A stretch of 64,000 nt of DNA from Megachile rotundata. Taxonomy: Eukaryota > Arthropoda > Insecta > Hymenoptera > Megachilidae. The position numbers were made by a program, and so were the translations under genes. The notes under the pieces were generated by a model that did no database searches, was not told the DNA's origin, and worked only from the letters and a program-made list of their open reading frames with translations. Positions 12,941-25,740 of this stretch are shown here, one piece after another. Position 1 is the first letter of the stretch, and each line of letters begins with the position of its first letter. Location: positions 6,758,001-6,822,000 of the forward strand of contig NC_134988.1 of NCBI RefSeq assembly GCF_050947335.1, in the 5' to 3' direction.

Positions 12941-13400
12941 ATATATTCCGTAAACATAGAGAATAAATTCAGATACTAGAAATCATAAGATTTCAAGTTT
13001 ATTGGCCTCATAGCGTAGTATTAGTTACTACATACAGCTTACTATAGCTAGTTAAAATTTAATTTGATTTAAAAATGTAAATCTATTGCAAAATACTATC
13101 TGTGATATATGGAATTAAAGCTTAGAGTATGAGGAAAAAGACTGTGTAAATGGTTTATTAGAATTGTGCGTTTGAGGCAGTTAGCTGTTGGCCTCAAAGC
13201 ACAATACTGCTTACTATAAACAGTAAAACGTATTGTGTTAAGAACTTAATGTTGGATATGATTTAGTAACCTAAAAATGTTTTAAGACAGCACTTGTGAC
13301 ATTTAAAATACAAGCTAAAAGCTGAAGGAAAAAACTATGTACATGCTTTATTGACTTTTTTGATATAAAATGAATCAAGTGTACCAGGATTCGAAGACAT
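12940..13400 (-). repeat. TGAGGCC satellite, array 5 (reverse)
   Basis: About three diverged units: ATTGGCCTCATAG at about 13001, TTGGCCTCAAAGC at about 13187, with AATTAAAGCTTAGAG and ATAAAATGAATCAA blocks. Confidence 0.7.
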
Positions 13401-14100
13401 CAAAGTTTTAAGATTTAAAAGTGTCTTATTGTTCTGCTGTATCAAAATCTGGTAGTTCTAAGATATCAAGATATTATGGCATCAAGTCCTCAAGTTCACA
13501 GGATGTGAAAGTATCAAGGTATTGAGGCACGTGGTTACGTGATGCCGAGCTACAGAGATTATGAGATACCATGGAACTATTATCTTATGGTCCTGTTGTA
13601 TAAAAATCTGATAGTTTCAAGATATCAAGTATTCATAGTATCAAGTTCTCAAGTTTATAAGATATGAAAGTATCAATGTATTGAGGCACGTGGTAATGTG
13701 ATGCCGAGTTACGAGGATTATGGGGCATCATGGAACTATTATCTCATGGTCCTGTTGTAAAAAAATCTGGTAGTTTCAGGATATCAAGATTTCATGGCAT
13801 CAAGTTCTCAAGTTTATAAGATATGAAAGTATCAAGGTATTGAGGCACGTGGTAATGTGATGCCGAGGATCAAAGATTATGAGTCATCACGGAACTATTA
13901 CCTCATGGTTCTATTGCAACAAAATTTGGTAGTTTCAAGATATCAAGATCTTATGGGATCAGGTTCTCAGGTTCACAAGTTATGAAAATATCACGGTACT
14001 GAGACACATGGTAACGTGATGCCGCGCTATCAAGACTGTGAGGCGACTATGAAGCCGTTGCATCAAGGTATCACATTCCCAAAGTATCAACTAATCCCTA
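13400..14100. repeat. ~160-bp tandem repeat (TGAAAGTATCAAGGTATTGA)
   Basis: Four units; TGAAAGTATC (or TGAAAATATC) starts at 13506, 13675, 13824 and 13983. Each includes TTGAGGCACGTGGTAA, GTGATGCCGAG and TGGAACTATTA. Confidence 0.85.
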
Positions 14101-14825
14101 AATAATACCAAGTTATCAAGATTTTCCGCATCTCAACATGCCAAATACACATTAAAAGTGTGAAATGCAAGAAATCACGAAAACGCGCTGATGTATCGAT
14201 TTCATCTTTCGCAAAAGTTCAAGAAATATTCCGTCCTGCGGAAACGCATATAAACTGTATACAACTTATAGAAAGAAACGTTAAGAGTAGCTTATCCCAA
14301 AGTGGCACTTTTTATTCGATTTATGCATCACGTTCGTGATCGGGATAATAATTCGCGGATAGAATACTTTAACCCTCAAGGAAGCATGACCGCCATTGTC
14401 AGAACGCTGCCCCTTCTTTTCCGCCTACAAGAACGATTCGTTCCCTTCTGACCTCTTTAAGGTGTCCACTGAAACTTCATCTCGAAACGACAGCACGGGA
14501 TGAAGAATCATGGGATCGGCGAACCTTGGAAGATTGGCCTTAAGCCTCGAATAAAAGCCGGACGGGCTGACGATCGCACAGACCTGACAATCTTCCCGCC
14601 AAAAGTTTATGGTCTCGTTCGGGGACGCTCCTATTGCTCGGACATTTTTCCTTCTGCGCGAAATTAAGGAATGTCCGGGAACAATTTTCTATGATGCTCG
14701 TTCTGGGAGAGCACTGGGTTTCGTGTGCTGTTACCAACGACATCGTGTTGGACCGAAAATGAGTATCAGGAGACAAACATTTGACCACTGCTTAAATTCT
14801 TAGCCTGATTGTGGTGCGTATTCTT
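14100..14825. other. Single-copy island, no gene recognised
   Basis: GC-balanced. Opposed short frames at 14540-14788 (-) and 14609-14803 (+) have no known motif. Confidence 0.35.
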
Positions 14826-14829
14826 TTCA

Positions 14830-15560
14830 GGTGTGAATTTGTGGATTTGAGGATTTGGTGATTTGGAAGGTTGGGATTTGGGGATTTTGGGTTTTGGGGA
14901 TTTTGGCCATTGGGGATTTGTGGATTTGGGGATTTTGGGGTTTTGGAATTTTGGGATTTTGGGATTTTGGGATTTAGGGAATTGAGGATTTGGGAATTTG
15001 GGGATTTGGGGATTTTGAGATTTGGGGATTGTGGGATTTGGGGATTTTGGAATTTGAGGATTTATGGATTTGGGGATCTGGGGATTTTGGGATTTGAGGA
15101 TTTATGGATTTGGAGATTTTGGGGATTTTGGGGTTTTGGAATTTTGGTATTTTGGGATTTGGTGATTTAGGGAATTGGGGATTTGTGGATTTGGGGATTT
15201 TGGGATTAGAGAATTTTGGGATTTGAGAATTGGGAATTTTGGGATTTGGGGATTTGGGGATTTGGAGATTTAGGAGTTTTGGGATTTGGGAATTTTGGGA
15301 TTTAGGAATTTTGGGATTTGAGAGTTTTGGGACTTGAGAATTTTGGGATTTAGGAATTTCAGGACTTGAGAATTTTGATATTTGGGAATTTTGAAATTTG
15401 GTAATTTTAGGATTTGGGATTTTGGAATTTTGGAATTTTGGAATTTTGAAATTTTGGAATTTTGGAATTTTGGAATTTTTGTATTCAGGAAATTTGGAAT
15501 TTTAGGAATTTGTGTAACAGGTATTTAAGAGTTTAGAGATTAGGAAATTTAGGGATTTAG
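14830..15560. repeat. Minisatellite of GGGATTTGGGGATTTT words
   Basis: 8-10 bp words GGATTTGG, GGGATTTT and GGAATTTT. 15420-15480 becomes a 9-bp GGAATTTTG run. The 99-codon plus frame is periodic. Confidence 0.92.
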
Positions 15561-16140
15561 GAATCTAGAGATTTTTAAATTTAGTAATTCGCCGTTTTAA
15601 AAAATTTTTAATTTATAAATTTGAAAATTTAGTAATCTTGAAATTTAGAAATATGAAATTGTAAAATTTCCAAATCTTCAAATTCTCTAATTTCCCAACT
15701 TCCTAATTTCCTAATTTCCTAATTTCTTAATTTCCCAACTTCCGAATTTTCATATTTCCAAGTTAACCAATTCCCAAATTTTTAGAAACTAATTAATTTT
15801 TCATATTTTCAGACATACAAATTTGAAAATTAGAAATTCCGACGTATAGAAATATGGAATTTTACAGTTTTTTGTGTCTTAAATTTTCAAATCCCTAAAC
15901 TCCCAAATTCTTTGAATGCACTCACACAACTATTCACAAATTTTCAGATCTTTTCATATCGTTTGAAATATGTAAAAGATTTTTTAGAAGTACCTAAAAA
16001 ATTTTTCAAATTTTTTCAAAATCTACATATATGAATATCCCAAATCTCTCGATAATTTCCAAGTAATAATCACCTCAAACCGCTTATTGAAAAATTCAAC
16101 AATTTACAAAATCCAGTATGTATCCATCGATTATCCATTT
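15560..16140. repeat. Degenerate AT-rich, AAATTT/CCCAAATT words
   Basis: Decayed minisatellite-like sequence that switches strand sense near 15660 (from GGAATTT-type to TTCCCAA-type words). Confidence 0.5.
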
Positions 16141-16865
16141 CCCTCCCCGCCTTAAAATTCACGTCGTCTAGCAAACATATGGAAGGCGCGAAAAAAAGAT
16201 TTCTCCGTGCATCGTGTTTACTCTAAAACCCAGCAAGTGCGTTCCTATGGTTGACAGAAAATATTTGAACAGCTGGCACGGAAAACGCAGCGCAGCATCG
16301 TTTAATCGATTCTTCCATTACGGATGCGGCGAACTGCGCGAGACGCAAGAAGTGGCGCGCGCGTGAAATTGCATTACGCCCGAGGAAATGCGGCCGCGAC
16401 TAGCGCGAAAACTCGCTATCGGCTTCTCTGTTCGCGTACGAACCGGAAACTCGGCTGCAAACCGAGAAGTTTCTCGCGAATCGGTTCCCGATGTCTCGCG
16501 ACGGGGGTTTCGAGCGTGCACCGACGCCCGGCATCGCGGCGCTCGCGCGTGCACGCTCCCCGTTTATTGGCTCCGCTTGTTTAGACAGGAATTCCGTAGT
16601 TACGTATCCGCCTACGATTCGCAGACGACGGTGTTTATCTTGCGACACAAAGGAACCCGGAACTCGACGAACGGTAAACACTGTACGATGGGTGATATTG
16701 TCGCTCGAAATAATTGATACGCTTGTCAACATTGTATCGGGGAAAGTTCGGTGTGATTAACACGTTGTTTGTGATCGCATTTGGGACAATTTGTAGGAAG
16801 GAAAAGCTTAACTGAATTTTCAGACGGGATTTAGGAAATCGAGTCGTTTTACGTTGAAGGTTCAA
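16140..16865. other. CpG-rich single-copy island
   Basis: The most CpG-dense part of the window (16280-16580), with GCGCGC and TCGCGA-like words. Four overlapping frames of 78-110 codons on both strands reflect scarcity of stops in GC-rich DNA; none has a recognisable domain. It could be a promoter or enhancer; that is inference. Confidence 0.45.
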
Positions 16866-17960
16866 ACATGACAGAAAAGTTCTTTGAAATAGGGCTTATG
16901 GTATAACAATGTGAAGCTTAAAGCTTCCTTAAAAACTTTGCAAAAGCATTTTATTGATATTTCTAATCCAAAATGGTTAGTTGTCGTCCTCAACTGAATG
17001 AATTGTATGGTAGAATTTGTGAAATCGACTCATTTGACGTTGAAGGTTTAAAGATAATTTCGTAACAGAAATTTATCTCAAAATAAGACTTATGATATAT
17101 CAATGTAAAGCTTAAAGTTTTTTTAAAAACGTTGCAAAAGCATTTTGTTGATATTTCTAATAGAAAATAGTAAGCTATCGGCCTCAATTGAATGAATTGT
17201 ATGATAGAATTTATGAAATCGACTCATTTGACGTTCGAGATTCAAAGATAGTTTCATGACAGAAAAGTATCTCAAAATAAGACTTATGATATATCAATGT
17301 AAAGCTTAAAGCTTCCTTAAAAACCTTGCAAAAGCATTTTATTGATATTTCTAATCCAAAATGGTTAGTTGTCGTCCTCAACTGAATGAATTGTATGGTG
17401 GAATTTGTGAAATCGACTCATTTGACATCGAAAGCTTAAAGATAATTTCATGACAGAAAAGTATCTCAAAATAAGACTTATGGTATACCAATGTAAAGTT
17501 TAAAGCTTCCTTAAAAGCTTTGCAAAAGTATTTTGTTGATATTTTTAATACAAAATGGCTAGCTGTCAGCCTCAATTGAATGAGTGGTATACTACAATTT
17601 ACGAAATCAACTCATTTGACGTTGAAAGCTTAAAGATAATTTCATGACAGAAAAGTACCTCAAAATATGACTTGTGATGTATCAATGTAAAGCTTGAAGC
17701 TTCTTCAACAACCTTGCGAAAGTATTTTCTTGATATTTTTAAGATAAAATAGATGAATGTCGGCCTCAACGAGTGATGGTTAAGTTCATGTACATAATGA
17801 GATCTACTGTATAGGATAACTTCTATTAACACTTTATAACTGAAAAGTATATTGAAATAATATACATGATGCCTTTTTTGAAGCTTAAAGCTCTAGACAA
17901 AAGCGTACGTAAATGTTTCATTGATAGTTTTAACACAACATGGCTGTTCACATTAAATCG
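16866..17960 (-). repeat. TGAGGCC satellite, array 6 (reverse)
   Basis: The most regular array. CCTCAA(C/T)TGAATGA recurs about every 194 bp (16987, 17181, 17374, 17569), then GGCCTCAACGAG at 17760. Each unit has TTTCATGACAGAAAAGTA, ATATCAATGTAAAGCTTAAA, TTGCAAAAGCATTTT and TCCAAAATGGTTAG. Confidence 0.92.
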
Positions 17961-18019
17961 TATTATATGTTATAACTTTTAATGGATGTATATGTTTGCG
18001 TGTGTTAGCACCACTTGAT

Positions 18020-18740
18020 CTACAATTCGTTGAGGCCGATCACAAGACATATTACATTAAAAATATCATTTAAACATTTACGTAGCCATTTTCATGAACT
18101 ACTAAGCTTCAATTTAGTATATTATAAATGTCATTTTATGTTGTTTTTAAGTTGTGAAATCGTATTCGAAGTTGTACGTTTGCATATATTAGCATCAGTT
18201 GATCTACAATGCGTTGAGGCCGATCACCAGACACATTACATTAGAAATATCATTTAAACATTTACGTAGCCATTTTCATGAACTATTAACCTTCAATTCA
18301 GTACATCGTGAATGCCATTTTATGACACTTTTCAGTTATGAAATCGAATTCGAAATTATATCACTTAATGGATACTTAAGTTTTTACTACTCGGTTTATT
18401 ATTCCTTCAGATCGATCACCAGATATTTTGCATTAAGAATATCGATTAATCACTCACGTAGCTATTTTCACGAACTCCTAAGCTTCAATTTAGTATACTA
18501 TAAGTGCTACTTTACGATATTTTTAAGTCACGAAACGTTCGCAGCTAATCTATGTGATAGATACACGTAATTGTTCGGTATCTGATCCATCACTCATTGA
18601 GGCCGTTGACTAGCCACATTATATCAAACTTATCAACGAAATATTTCCATAATCACTTTCTTCAAGCCTTAAACTTTACATTGATATACCATAAACGTTA
18701 CTTTGCAATACTTCAATGTCGCGAAATCACGGTGCAGTTT
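18020..18740 (+). repeat. TGAGGCC satellite, array 7 (forward)
   Basis: Four units in the opposite sense to the array before: GTTGAGGCCGATCAC at 18030 and 18211, a diverged unit near 18410, and TTGAGGCCGTTGAC at 18597. Blocks CATTTACGTAGCCATTTTCA and AAGCTTCAATTTAGTATA. Confidence 0.88.
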
Positions 18741-20100
18741 TATGTTGCCACTTAATCAGATGAAATTTTCAGAATCAACCGGCTCCAAAGTACCCGCTAT
18801 TAATTTACCGCGAAACAGAAAAAAAGCACTCCGGTGGCACGGTATTCGATCGTCGACGTGCAGGCAATTATTTACGATAGAAAATTATGAATCTTTGCCA
18901 GCGATCTCGAATGCCTGCAACGAACCAATTAACCGTTCGTTCGTTGAAAATTCAAATCGGCTTTCGACTAAGCCCATGAATCGCGGGCAACCGTGCCGCG
19001 ACCGTCTTATTATTCAAATCATACTGCGAGGAATCTCCGTGGCCGGTATTATTGCTGTCACGGTAAGTGATTCATAAAACCGGAATATAACTGTTGGCTC
19101 GGGACGAAATCCGCTCGGATTGTCGGCCAACGTTCCTGAAACGCTCTTGCTCCGTCTCTCTCTCCTCGAGATCCACGATAGAACAGACTCCTCGTCGAAT
19201 GTAGGCCGATCTAACGCGTCGATAAACATGTACAATGAATACAGCGTGTTCCAACCAGCTATCTCGGAATAATATCTAGCCACGCAAACACGGAAACACC
19301 GGGTTTCCGTTTCAACGGAATCAAACCGTATTTGTAATATTAATACCAGCTAACTAATTACCCATCCAACGGCAACTTTCGATACGCCAACTGCGGATGA
19401 AGTTTCCGCTCCGGAATGTAATCGTTCGAGCAGAATTTATCCGATGTAACTCACCATGTAGAATCATCCGTGGGACAAAGGATCCTTCCATCTTCTCAGC
19501 TTTTCATTTATCTCAACTTGTACTTTCGATCTGATCGCAGGAAAAAATCCTTAGTTTGGAGAATGCAATTAAATTTTGCTTATTTTCTATGAACAACCCA
19601 TCGTTACAAATTATAAGTCAGATAATGGGGCAACTGTGTTTTATAATTAAACGTAAACTCGAGTCGCGTAAGCTTATTCTTATTAAGGTTACCGGCATTT
19701 ATATCGATCCGAGCTCAATTATTTCGACTTCTTAAGATTATGAAAGTTCCGCTGCTTCGTTAGGCGTCTTATTTAAGGAAGGATGAAACCTCGGAGCGAT
19801 GCAAGTTTTTTACTCTAATTAGAAGACGTACAATTAGCTTAATCCTTTCACTACGGTAGAATTAGTCGGGAAGGTCTACCGCAACAGAGACGGATAAACC
19901 ACGAGTGCACACTTCGTTGCAGGCGAAATTTAAGCCTGCTACTTTGCTGCATCGCGCAATTTATCATCTTGCTGCAGATTATGCTGTTGTATCTCAGTTT
20001 GCGAGTGCGTACTGTTAGGAGCACAATTAAACAATTGGTAACGTAAACTTTAGGAGGGTTCTTAACGAGATCAGTTTGCAACTTACGCGCTGTGAAACGA
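18740..20100. other. Single-copy island, no gene recognised
   Basis: GC-balanced unique sequence. Opposed frames at 18703-19077 (+) and 19014-19283 (-) lack known motifs and splice-bounded extension. Confidence 0.4.
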
Positions 20101-21530
20101 GGACAAGTAATATTGCTTTATGATTGTAAAATGTAGTAAAGTGACACTTATAATATATCAAATGGAAGGATGGAACTTCAGGAAAGTAACTACAAAAACA
20201 GTTCATCGATAGGTTTTATACAAAATGGTTGATTATTGGCCTCAAGAAGTAATGCGTCAGACGCTAAGAACAAATACATGCTTGAGTAGCTGAATTATTA
20301 CTAATTTCATGACTGAAATGTACCATAAAATATCATTTGTAATATATCAAATTGAAGTTTAGAACTTTAAGAAAATAACTGTACAAAAGGTTCATCGATA
20401 GCTTTTATACAAAATGATTGATCATTGGCCTCAAGAAGTAATACGTCAGTTACTAACTGTAAGAACAAATACATGCTCAAGTAGCCGAATTTCTAATCTA
20501 ATTTCATGACTGAAAAGTGCGATAAAAATTCACTTATAATATGTCAAATTGAAGCTTAGAATGTCAGGAAAGTAACTACATGCAAAGTTCATCGATAACT
20601 TTTATATAAAATAGCTGATCAGTGACCTCAAGAAGCCATGCGTCAGTCGTTATGAACAAATATGAGCTCAAGTAGCTGAATTTCTAATCTAATTTCATGA
20701 CTGAAAAGTACGATAAAAATTCACTTGTAATATGTCAAATTGAAGCTTAGAATGTCAGAAAAGTAACTACATGCAAAATTCATTGATAACTTTTATATAA
20801 AATAGCTGATCAGTGACCTCAAGAAGCCATGCGTCAGTTGTTATGAACAAATATGAGCTCAAGTAGCTGAATTTCTAATCTAATTTCATGACTGAAAAGT
20901 ATGATAAAAATTCACTTATGATATGTCAAATTAAAGCTTAGAACTTCACGAAAATGACTATATAGAAAGTTCATCTATAGATTTCAAATAAAATGGTTAG
21001 TCATTGGCCTCAAGGAGCAATGCGTTATCTACTACGAATAATGATAATTACTCAAGTAGCCAAACTTTTATTCTAATTTCATGACAGCAAAGTATGGCAA
21101 AATATCACTTATAAAACATCAAATTAAAGCTTAAGAACTAATAAAACTAAGTATATATAAACACTTTATCGATGTTTTTCACATAAACCCGGTAGTCACA
21201 TATATCAAACAATAATCAATGTACATATATTTCGAAACGTAGAAAGCCAATTTCATGACAGAAAAGTATCTTAAAATGGGATTTATTTTTACTTTAATCT
21301 CAAAGGTTGTAAAAAATGATCTCATAAATGTACCAATATTATCCTTAACACAAATCAGTCAATTATTGGCGTCAACGATCAGTTACTGTAAACGGTGATA
21401 TGTGCATGATAAGCTAACTTCTAATACCATTTCACGAAAGAAAACGATATGAAAATAAGGCAGAGATCAATTTAAAGCTTGGAGCTTGGTGAAAATGATT
21501 ACATAAATCCACAAGCAACTGTGCTGTTTG
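20100..21530 (-). repeat. TGAGGCC satellite, array 8 (reverse)
   Basis: Seven units. GGCCTCAAGAAG or GACCTCAAGAAG occurs at about 20237, 20424, 20624, 20816 and 21006, spaced 187-200 bp. Units 3 and 4 are nearly identical for over 150 bp, implying recent local amplification. Confidence 0.9.
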
Positions 21531-22115
21531 TATAAAGCTACGTCTTCACTAAAGCAGTGAGCAGAAACTTCTTGTTGATATTTCATGTTTTTCGGAGAAG
21601 TTGCTACTTGCAGCTAAACGTGTTCCAGGTTTCCATGTGTTTCTGTTGCTCGCAAACTGTGCATTGTTTCTGTTACTTGTTTCCATTTGGTTGTTGCTTG
21701 TTTCTATTTAAAACGGTAAACATCGAAGGAAAGTACGAATCGCGTGACGATACATCGAAATACAAATAAATGTTCTTTTACTCTGTACACACTGTGCATC
21801 GACGTTAACCCGATTTGCAGATTATTGTATTAAAACGGTATAATAAGCCAATTATTAATGTTACGGATATCGTAGATCTGTATTTAACACGAGTACGCAG
21901 TGTCTTTTTGTTTGTCATTTAGACGTTATATTTCAGCTGGAAGTTTTTATCGTTTCCACTTCGTCACAACCGCACTTCTCGTTTCTTTCTTTACCACTGA
22001 TTATGACGAATGCTGGAACTACAAAGAGCAAATCTTTTTCAGTTATCATTTGAAGCTCGAAACAAATTAGCTGCCACACTCGAGCGTGGATAACTACTTG
22101 CCAAGAACAAATGGG

Positions 22116-22433
22116 AGTTGTGAAACAAAACCTAAATGTCCCTCGGATTATGTTGCCTTAGCGTGGACAGAATGCTCCTACAAGTTGGTACTTGTTGGAC
22201 ATCTTCTGAAACGTATAGCAACAACTGACGACAGAATGTTTCTCGTTCTTGCTTTTGCAAGTACACAGGTTTAAACCGAAACAAAGCCCAAACTGTGCTC
22301 GGATAACATTGCTTCAATGTGGACAAGATGTTCCTACAACTTGGTATTTGTTGAAGACCTTTTGAAACATTCAGCAACAACTACAAAAGGAATGTTTATC
22401 GCTGTTGCTTTAGCGAGAACACAGCTCTACGTA
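22116..22433. repeat. 156-bp tandem duplication
   Basis: Two adjacent copies, roughly 75% alike by eye and offset by 156 bp. Shared blocks: GTGGACA, TCCTACAA, TTGGTA, CTTTTGAAAC, AGCAACAACTAC, GAATGTTT and ACACAG. The offset is a multiple of three, and one minus-strand frame (22132-22380) reads through both copies. 21530-22110 and 22440-22640 are otherwise unremarkable. Confidence 0.75.
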
Positions 22434-22639
22434 AAGCTACATGACTTCCTGGGTATTTATTCCGTTACCCGGAGGAATTTGACGTGGGTTAGTCATGGTT
22501 GTTTTATTGTTAAATGCCTATAGAACGAGGACATTATTTCACGGTAAATGAGTGGTTGAGGTTAAGGAACGCAAATGTCAAGTAGTCACTTTATTTATGT
22601 CTAAAGACCAAATAGCATTCCTGTTAATGAAACACATAC

Positions 22640-24385
22640 ACATGAATTCATTTTTATACAAAATGAGTAATTATAACAAAACAAGAACAGATGACGAATT
22701 TTAAGGTATAGAAAGTTCAGGACGATTTCATGACAAAAAAGTATATTGAAACGGGGTTTGTTGTATGTTAATTTGAAGCTTGAAACTTCAGGAAAATAAC
22801 TGTATAACTGTTTCATTGATAGATTCAACAGAACATAGTTAGATATCGGCCTCACGAGGCAACGAATCAGCTATTATAAGCAGTAACATGTACTCAATGG
22901 AAGATCACTCCTAAGATAATTTCATGACTGAAAAGTAATACAGAATATCACTTATAGTACATCAAATTGAAGCTTGAGGATTGACAAAACTGAGTATACA
23001 AACTCTACTCATGCTCTATATAGAAGATGACTGTGAGCTACACTAAGCAATGATGAGTACTCAGCAGCGAATTATGGACTTCGTAACATAGAAAGTCCAA
23101 GACGATTTCATGACAGAAAAGTATCTTAAAATGATACTTATGATACGTCAATGTAAACGTTAAAGCTTGCAGAAACTAACTACATAAATGACCCATTGAT
23201 GTTCTTAACGCAAAATCGCAGTTTATCGGCCTCAACGATTAATAGTTCAGCTATTACAAATAGAGACTCTACTCATACATAGGCCAATTTCTCGTACTAT
23301 TTCACGCCAGAAAACTGTATCAAAATACGGCTTGTAGTACATGAACTTGAAATTTGAACCTTCACGAAAATGAATACATAATAAATTCATGAACAACTGC
23401 TGTTTGCATAAAGCTCCGTCACCGTTGAAGCACGTTAAGCGGATACCAGAGTAACCAGTTATGGGTACAAATGTTAAGTAGTCGACCTACTTTAACCCAA
23501 GGAGCAAACATCATTCAAGCCGGGAACACACATACTCGTGAACAAGTGTATTACATTGACGGCGATACGTTGACCCACACGGTCGCGTTACCCTCGATGC
23601 GAGGACAAGAAATCCAGGTAGTAGTTGAACCGCGATATTTTCACCTCAGAAGTAATCGGAGATCGTCTCGCAGCATATGGCGGGCATAACTGTAACGATA
23701 ATTGTTATTGCGCTCGTTAACACATCGACTCAAAACGGATCGTTCGTGTGCGGGAAAGTAGCGAACGCCTATGCGGGAAGAGGATTAACAATTCCATCGG
23801 TGTTAAGAGTAGTTCGAGCGATGCACAAACCATCCACCGAACAGAAGCTCGATTCAATGAGCCGACTAATTAATTTAAGGTATCTTCCACGACACACACC
23901 TGCATCTAACGTCCTAGCGTCTTACATGGGTCAAAATCCGGGACATATACGATACCTAAACTCGAGGAGCAACGACCTTCGCGTGCGTCGTACAAAAATA
24001 ATCCGGACTCTCACGGTCGAATGCTCGACCTGTTAATCCTATCACGACCTGTCGGGTCGTTTTCGGTCCACTGCGGCTTTACACTCCCGAAAGCTTTGAT
24101 ACGATCAAAAATATGTAACGCAACAAGAATGGTCTGATGTCGGGAAAAAACCTTGAAACAGTCATGCTTAAGCTTTAGTTGCGATACATCAATCCGATTG
24201 AATTTAACGACAGAAAAGTAAAGATACGTCAATTTAAAGTTTAAAGTTTGGAGAAAGTGACCGCATGAATGGCCCATTAATATTACGAATAGAAAATGGC
24301 TGGTTCCCCGTTGAAACCAACTGGGCGCAAATATAATTTCACGCCAGACTTCGCAGCAGCAACAAGGCCATAATATCGCAAGGTA
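22640..24385 (+). repeat. Left arm of a large inverted duplication
   Basis: Reverse complement of 26855-28560. Starts in reverse-oriented satellite units (22640-23420; GGCCTCACGAGG at 22847 and GGCCTCAACGAT at 23229), continues through a non-repetitive core (about 23470-24050) and ends near 24385 in a diverged satellite unit. Core identity to the other arm is about 99%, flanks about 94%, outermost part roughly 80% (estimates by eye). Confidence 0.9.
23470..24050 (+). other. Core of the left arm with two overlapping open frames
   Basis: Frames of 72 (23471-23689) and 119 codons (23677-24036) overlap. The second starts MAGITVTIIVIALVN, weakly hydrophobic; no domain is recognised. Both are intact in the inverted copy. 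By eye there are about three differences in some 570 bp: one silent (Ala codon in frame 1) and two replacing residues (Val/Leu and Arg/Gly in frame 2). That pattern shows recent common origin, not coding constraint. Confidence 0.4.
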
Positions 24386-25260
24386 GGAAAAGAAAGCACC
24401 GAAAAAAGAACAGTAACTACATGGAAACGCATCTGGGCATGGTGTACAGAAGGGAAAAACGAGGAACAAATGGCAAGAAGTTGTTCCGAAGGAAAAATTT
24501 CTCAAACTTTCATCTCCCTGAGGTTCCAAGTAGTTAAGTAGAGTTCGCTAAATTCCTCGACAAGCTTCCCACCGTGGTTTCTCCTCTTTTGTTCCAGTTA
24601 ACGACGGATAATAAGGGATCGAAATTGGATTAGTCTCAAGGAAACGTTCGAAAATAGTTGAAGATAAATTTAGGTTTTCGTCAAATTTAAACCCCATAGA
24701 TTGCTCTCACGGAGCAGTTTAACCTGTTCGGGATAATAACGTTGCTTTTCAAACATTTTGTATCGTGGACCGATGGAGCACGGTCGAATTGGACCCACGG
24801 CTTCTCCCCGAGTAATCAAATTATCAACTAGCAGCACGCGAAACGCTCGCTTTATTTCACTGGGTCTCGTTCCGATTATGGCGTACCTCACCAGGGACCA
24901 CTTAATTAGAGGAAACAATGGTTTGTTTAATCCGATTGCATAAAATGAACGTTGATTCGACCGTTGCCGAGCAAAACAGACAGTTTCCGGGCAAGTGTTT
25001 CCGAATCGAGATTGATCGCGTGGAAAATTTAAGGATCCCCGTTCATCGTGAACGACAGTGTCTCGTGGTGACGCGTTGATGAGTTCATCTGATTATAATT
25101 ATATTGGTTTTGTGATTCGTAGGTGATGTGTGTTCGAGAAGTGAGGTATAGGAAATAGGATAAAATATTAAATAAATAGGATCAAATATTTAGGTTGCAA
25201 GGTTTGGGTAAGGATGAGTGTAACGGGAGAGGTCTATACAGTTTCAATTTCGGAATGTAA
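24386..25260. other. Unique part of the inverted-repeat spacer, left half
   Basis: Single-copy sequence; opposed short frames at 24670-24918 (-) and 24758-24943 (+), nothing recognised. Confidence 0.35.
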
Positions 25261-25264
25261 ATTG

Positions 25265-25740
25265 GAAGACTTGAAATTAAAAAATTTGTTAATTCTGAAA
25301 TATTATCAAATTATCAAATAATTAAATTGCCAGAGTATGAAATTATTACATCAACAAATGATCAAAATATCCAATTATCAGCGTATTAAATTATCGGATT
25401 ACCAAATTATCAGATTACCAGATTATTATTATACCACTAGATTATCAGATTATCAAACTATCAAATTATCAAATTATAGAATTATCAAATCTAGATTCCT
25501 AGATTCTCAAATTCCTAAATCCCTCAACTTGTAAATTCTGAAATGTCAAATTTAAAAATTCTCCAACTCCTAAATTGCCAAATTCTTAGACGCCGAAGTT
25601 CGTAGATTTCCAAATCCCTAGCATTCCAATTTCTTAAATTTTCAGATCTCTATATTCCCAACTATTTATATTCTCAAGTCCCTAAGTTTCTATATCTCCA
25701 TAATTCCAAAATCCTAAATATCCAAATCTCAATTTCCCAA
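25265..25740. repeat. Degenerate AATTATCAAATTATC / TCCCAAAT sequence
   Basis: 25300-25490 is made of 8-9 bp AAATTATC(A/G) words; the rest drifts into CCTAAATTCCC words. Confidence 0.7.
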
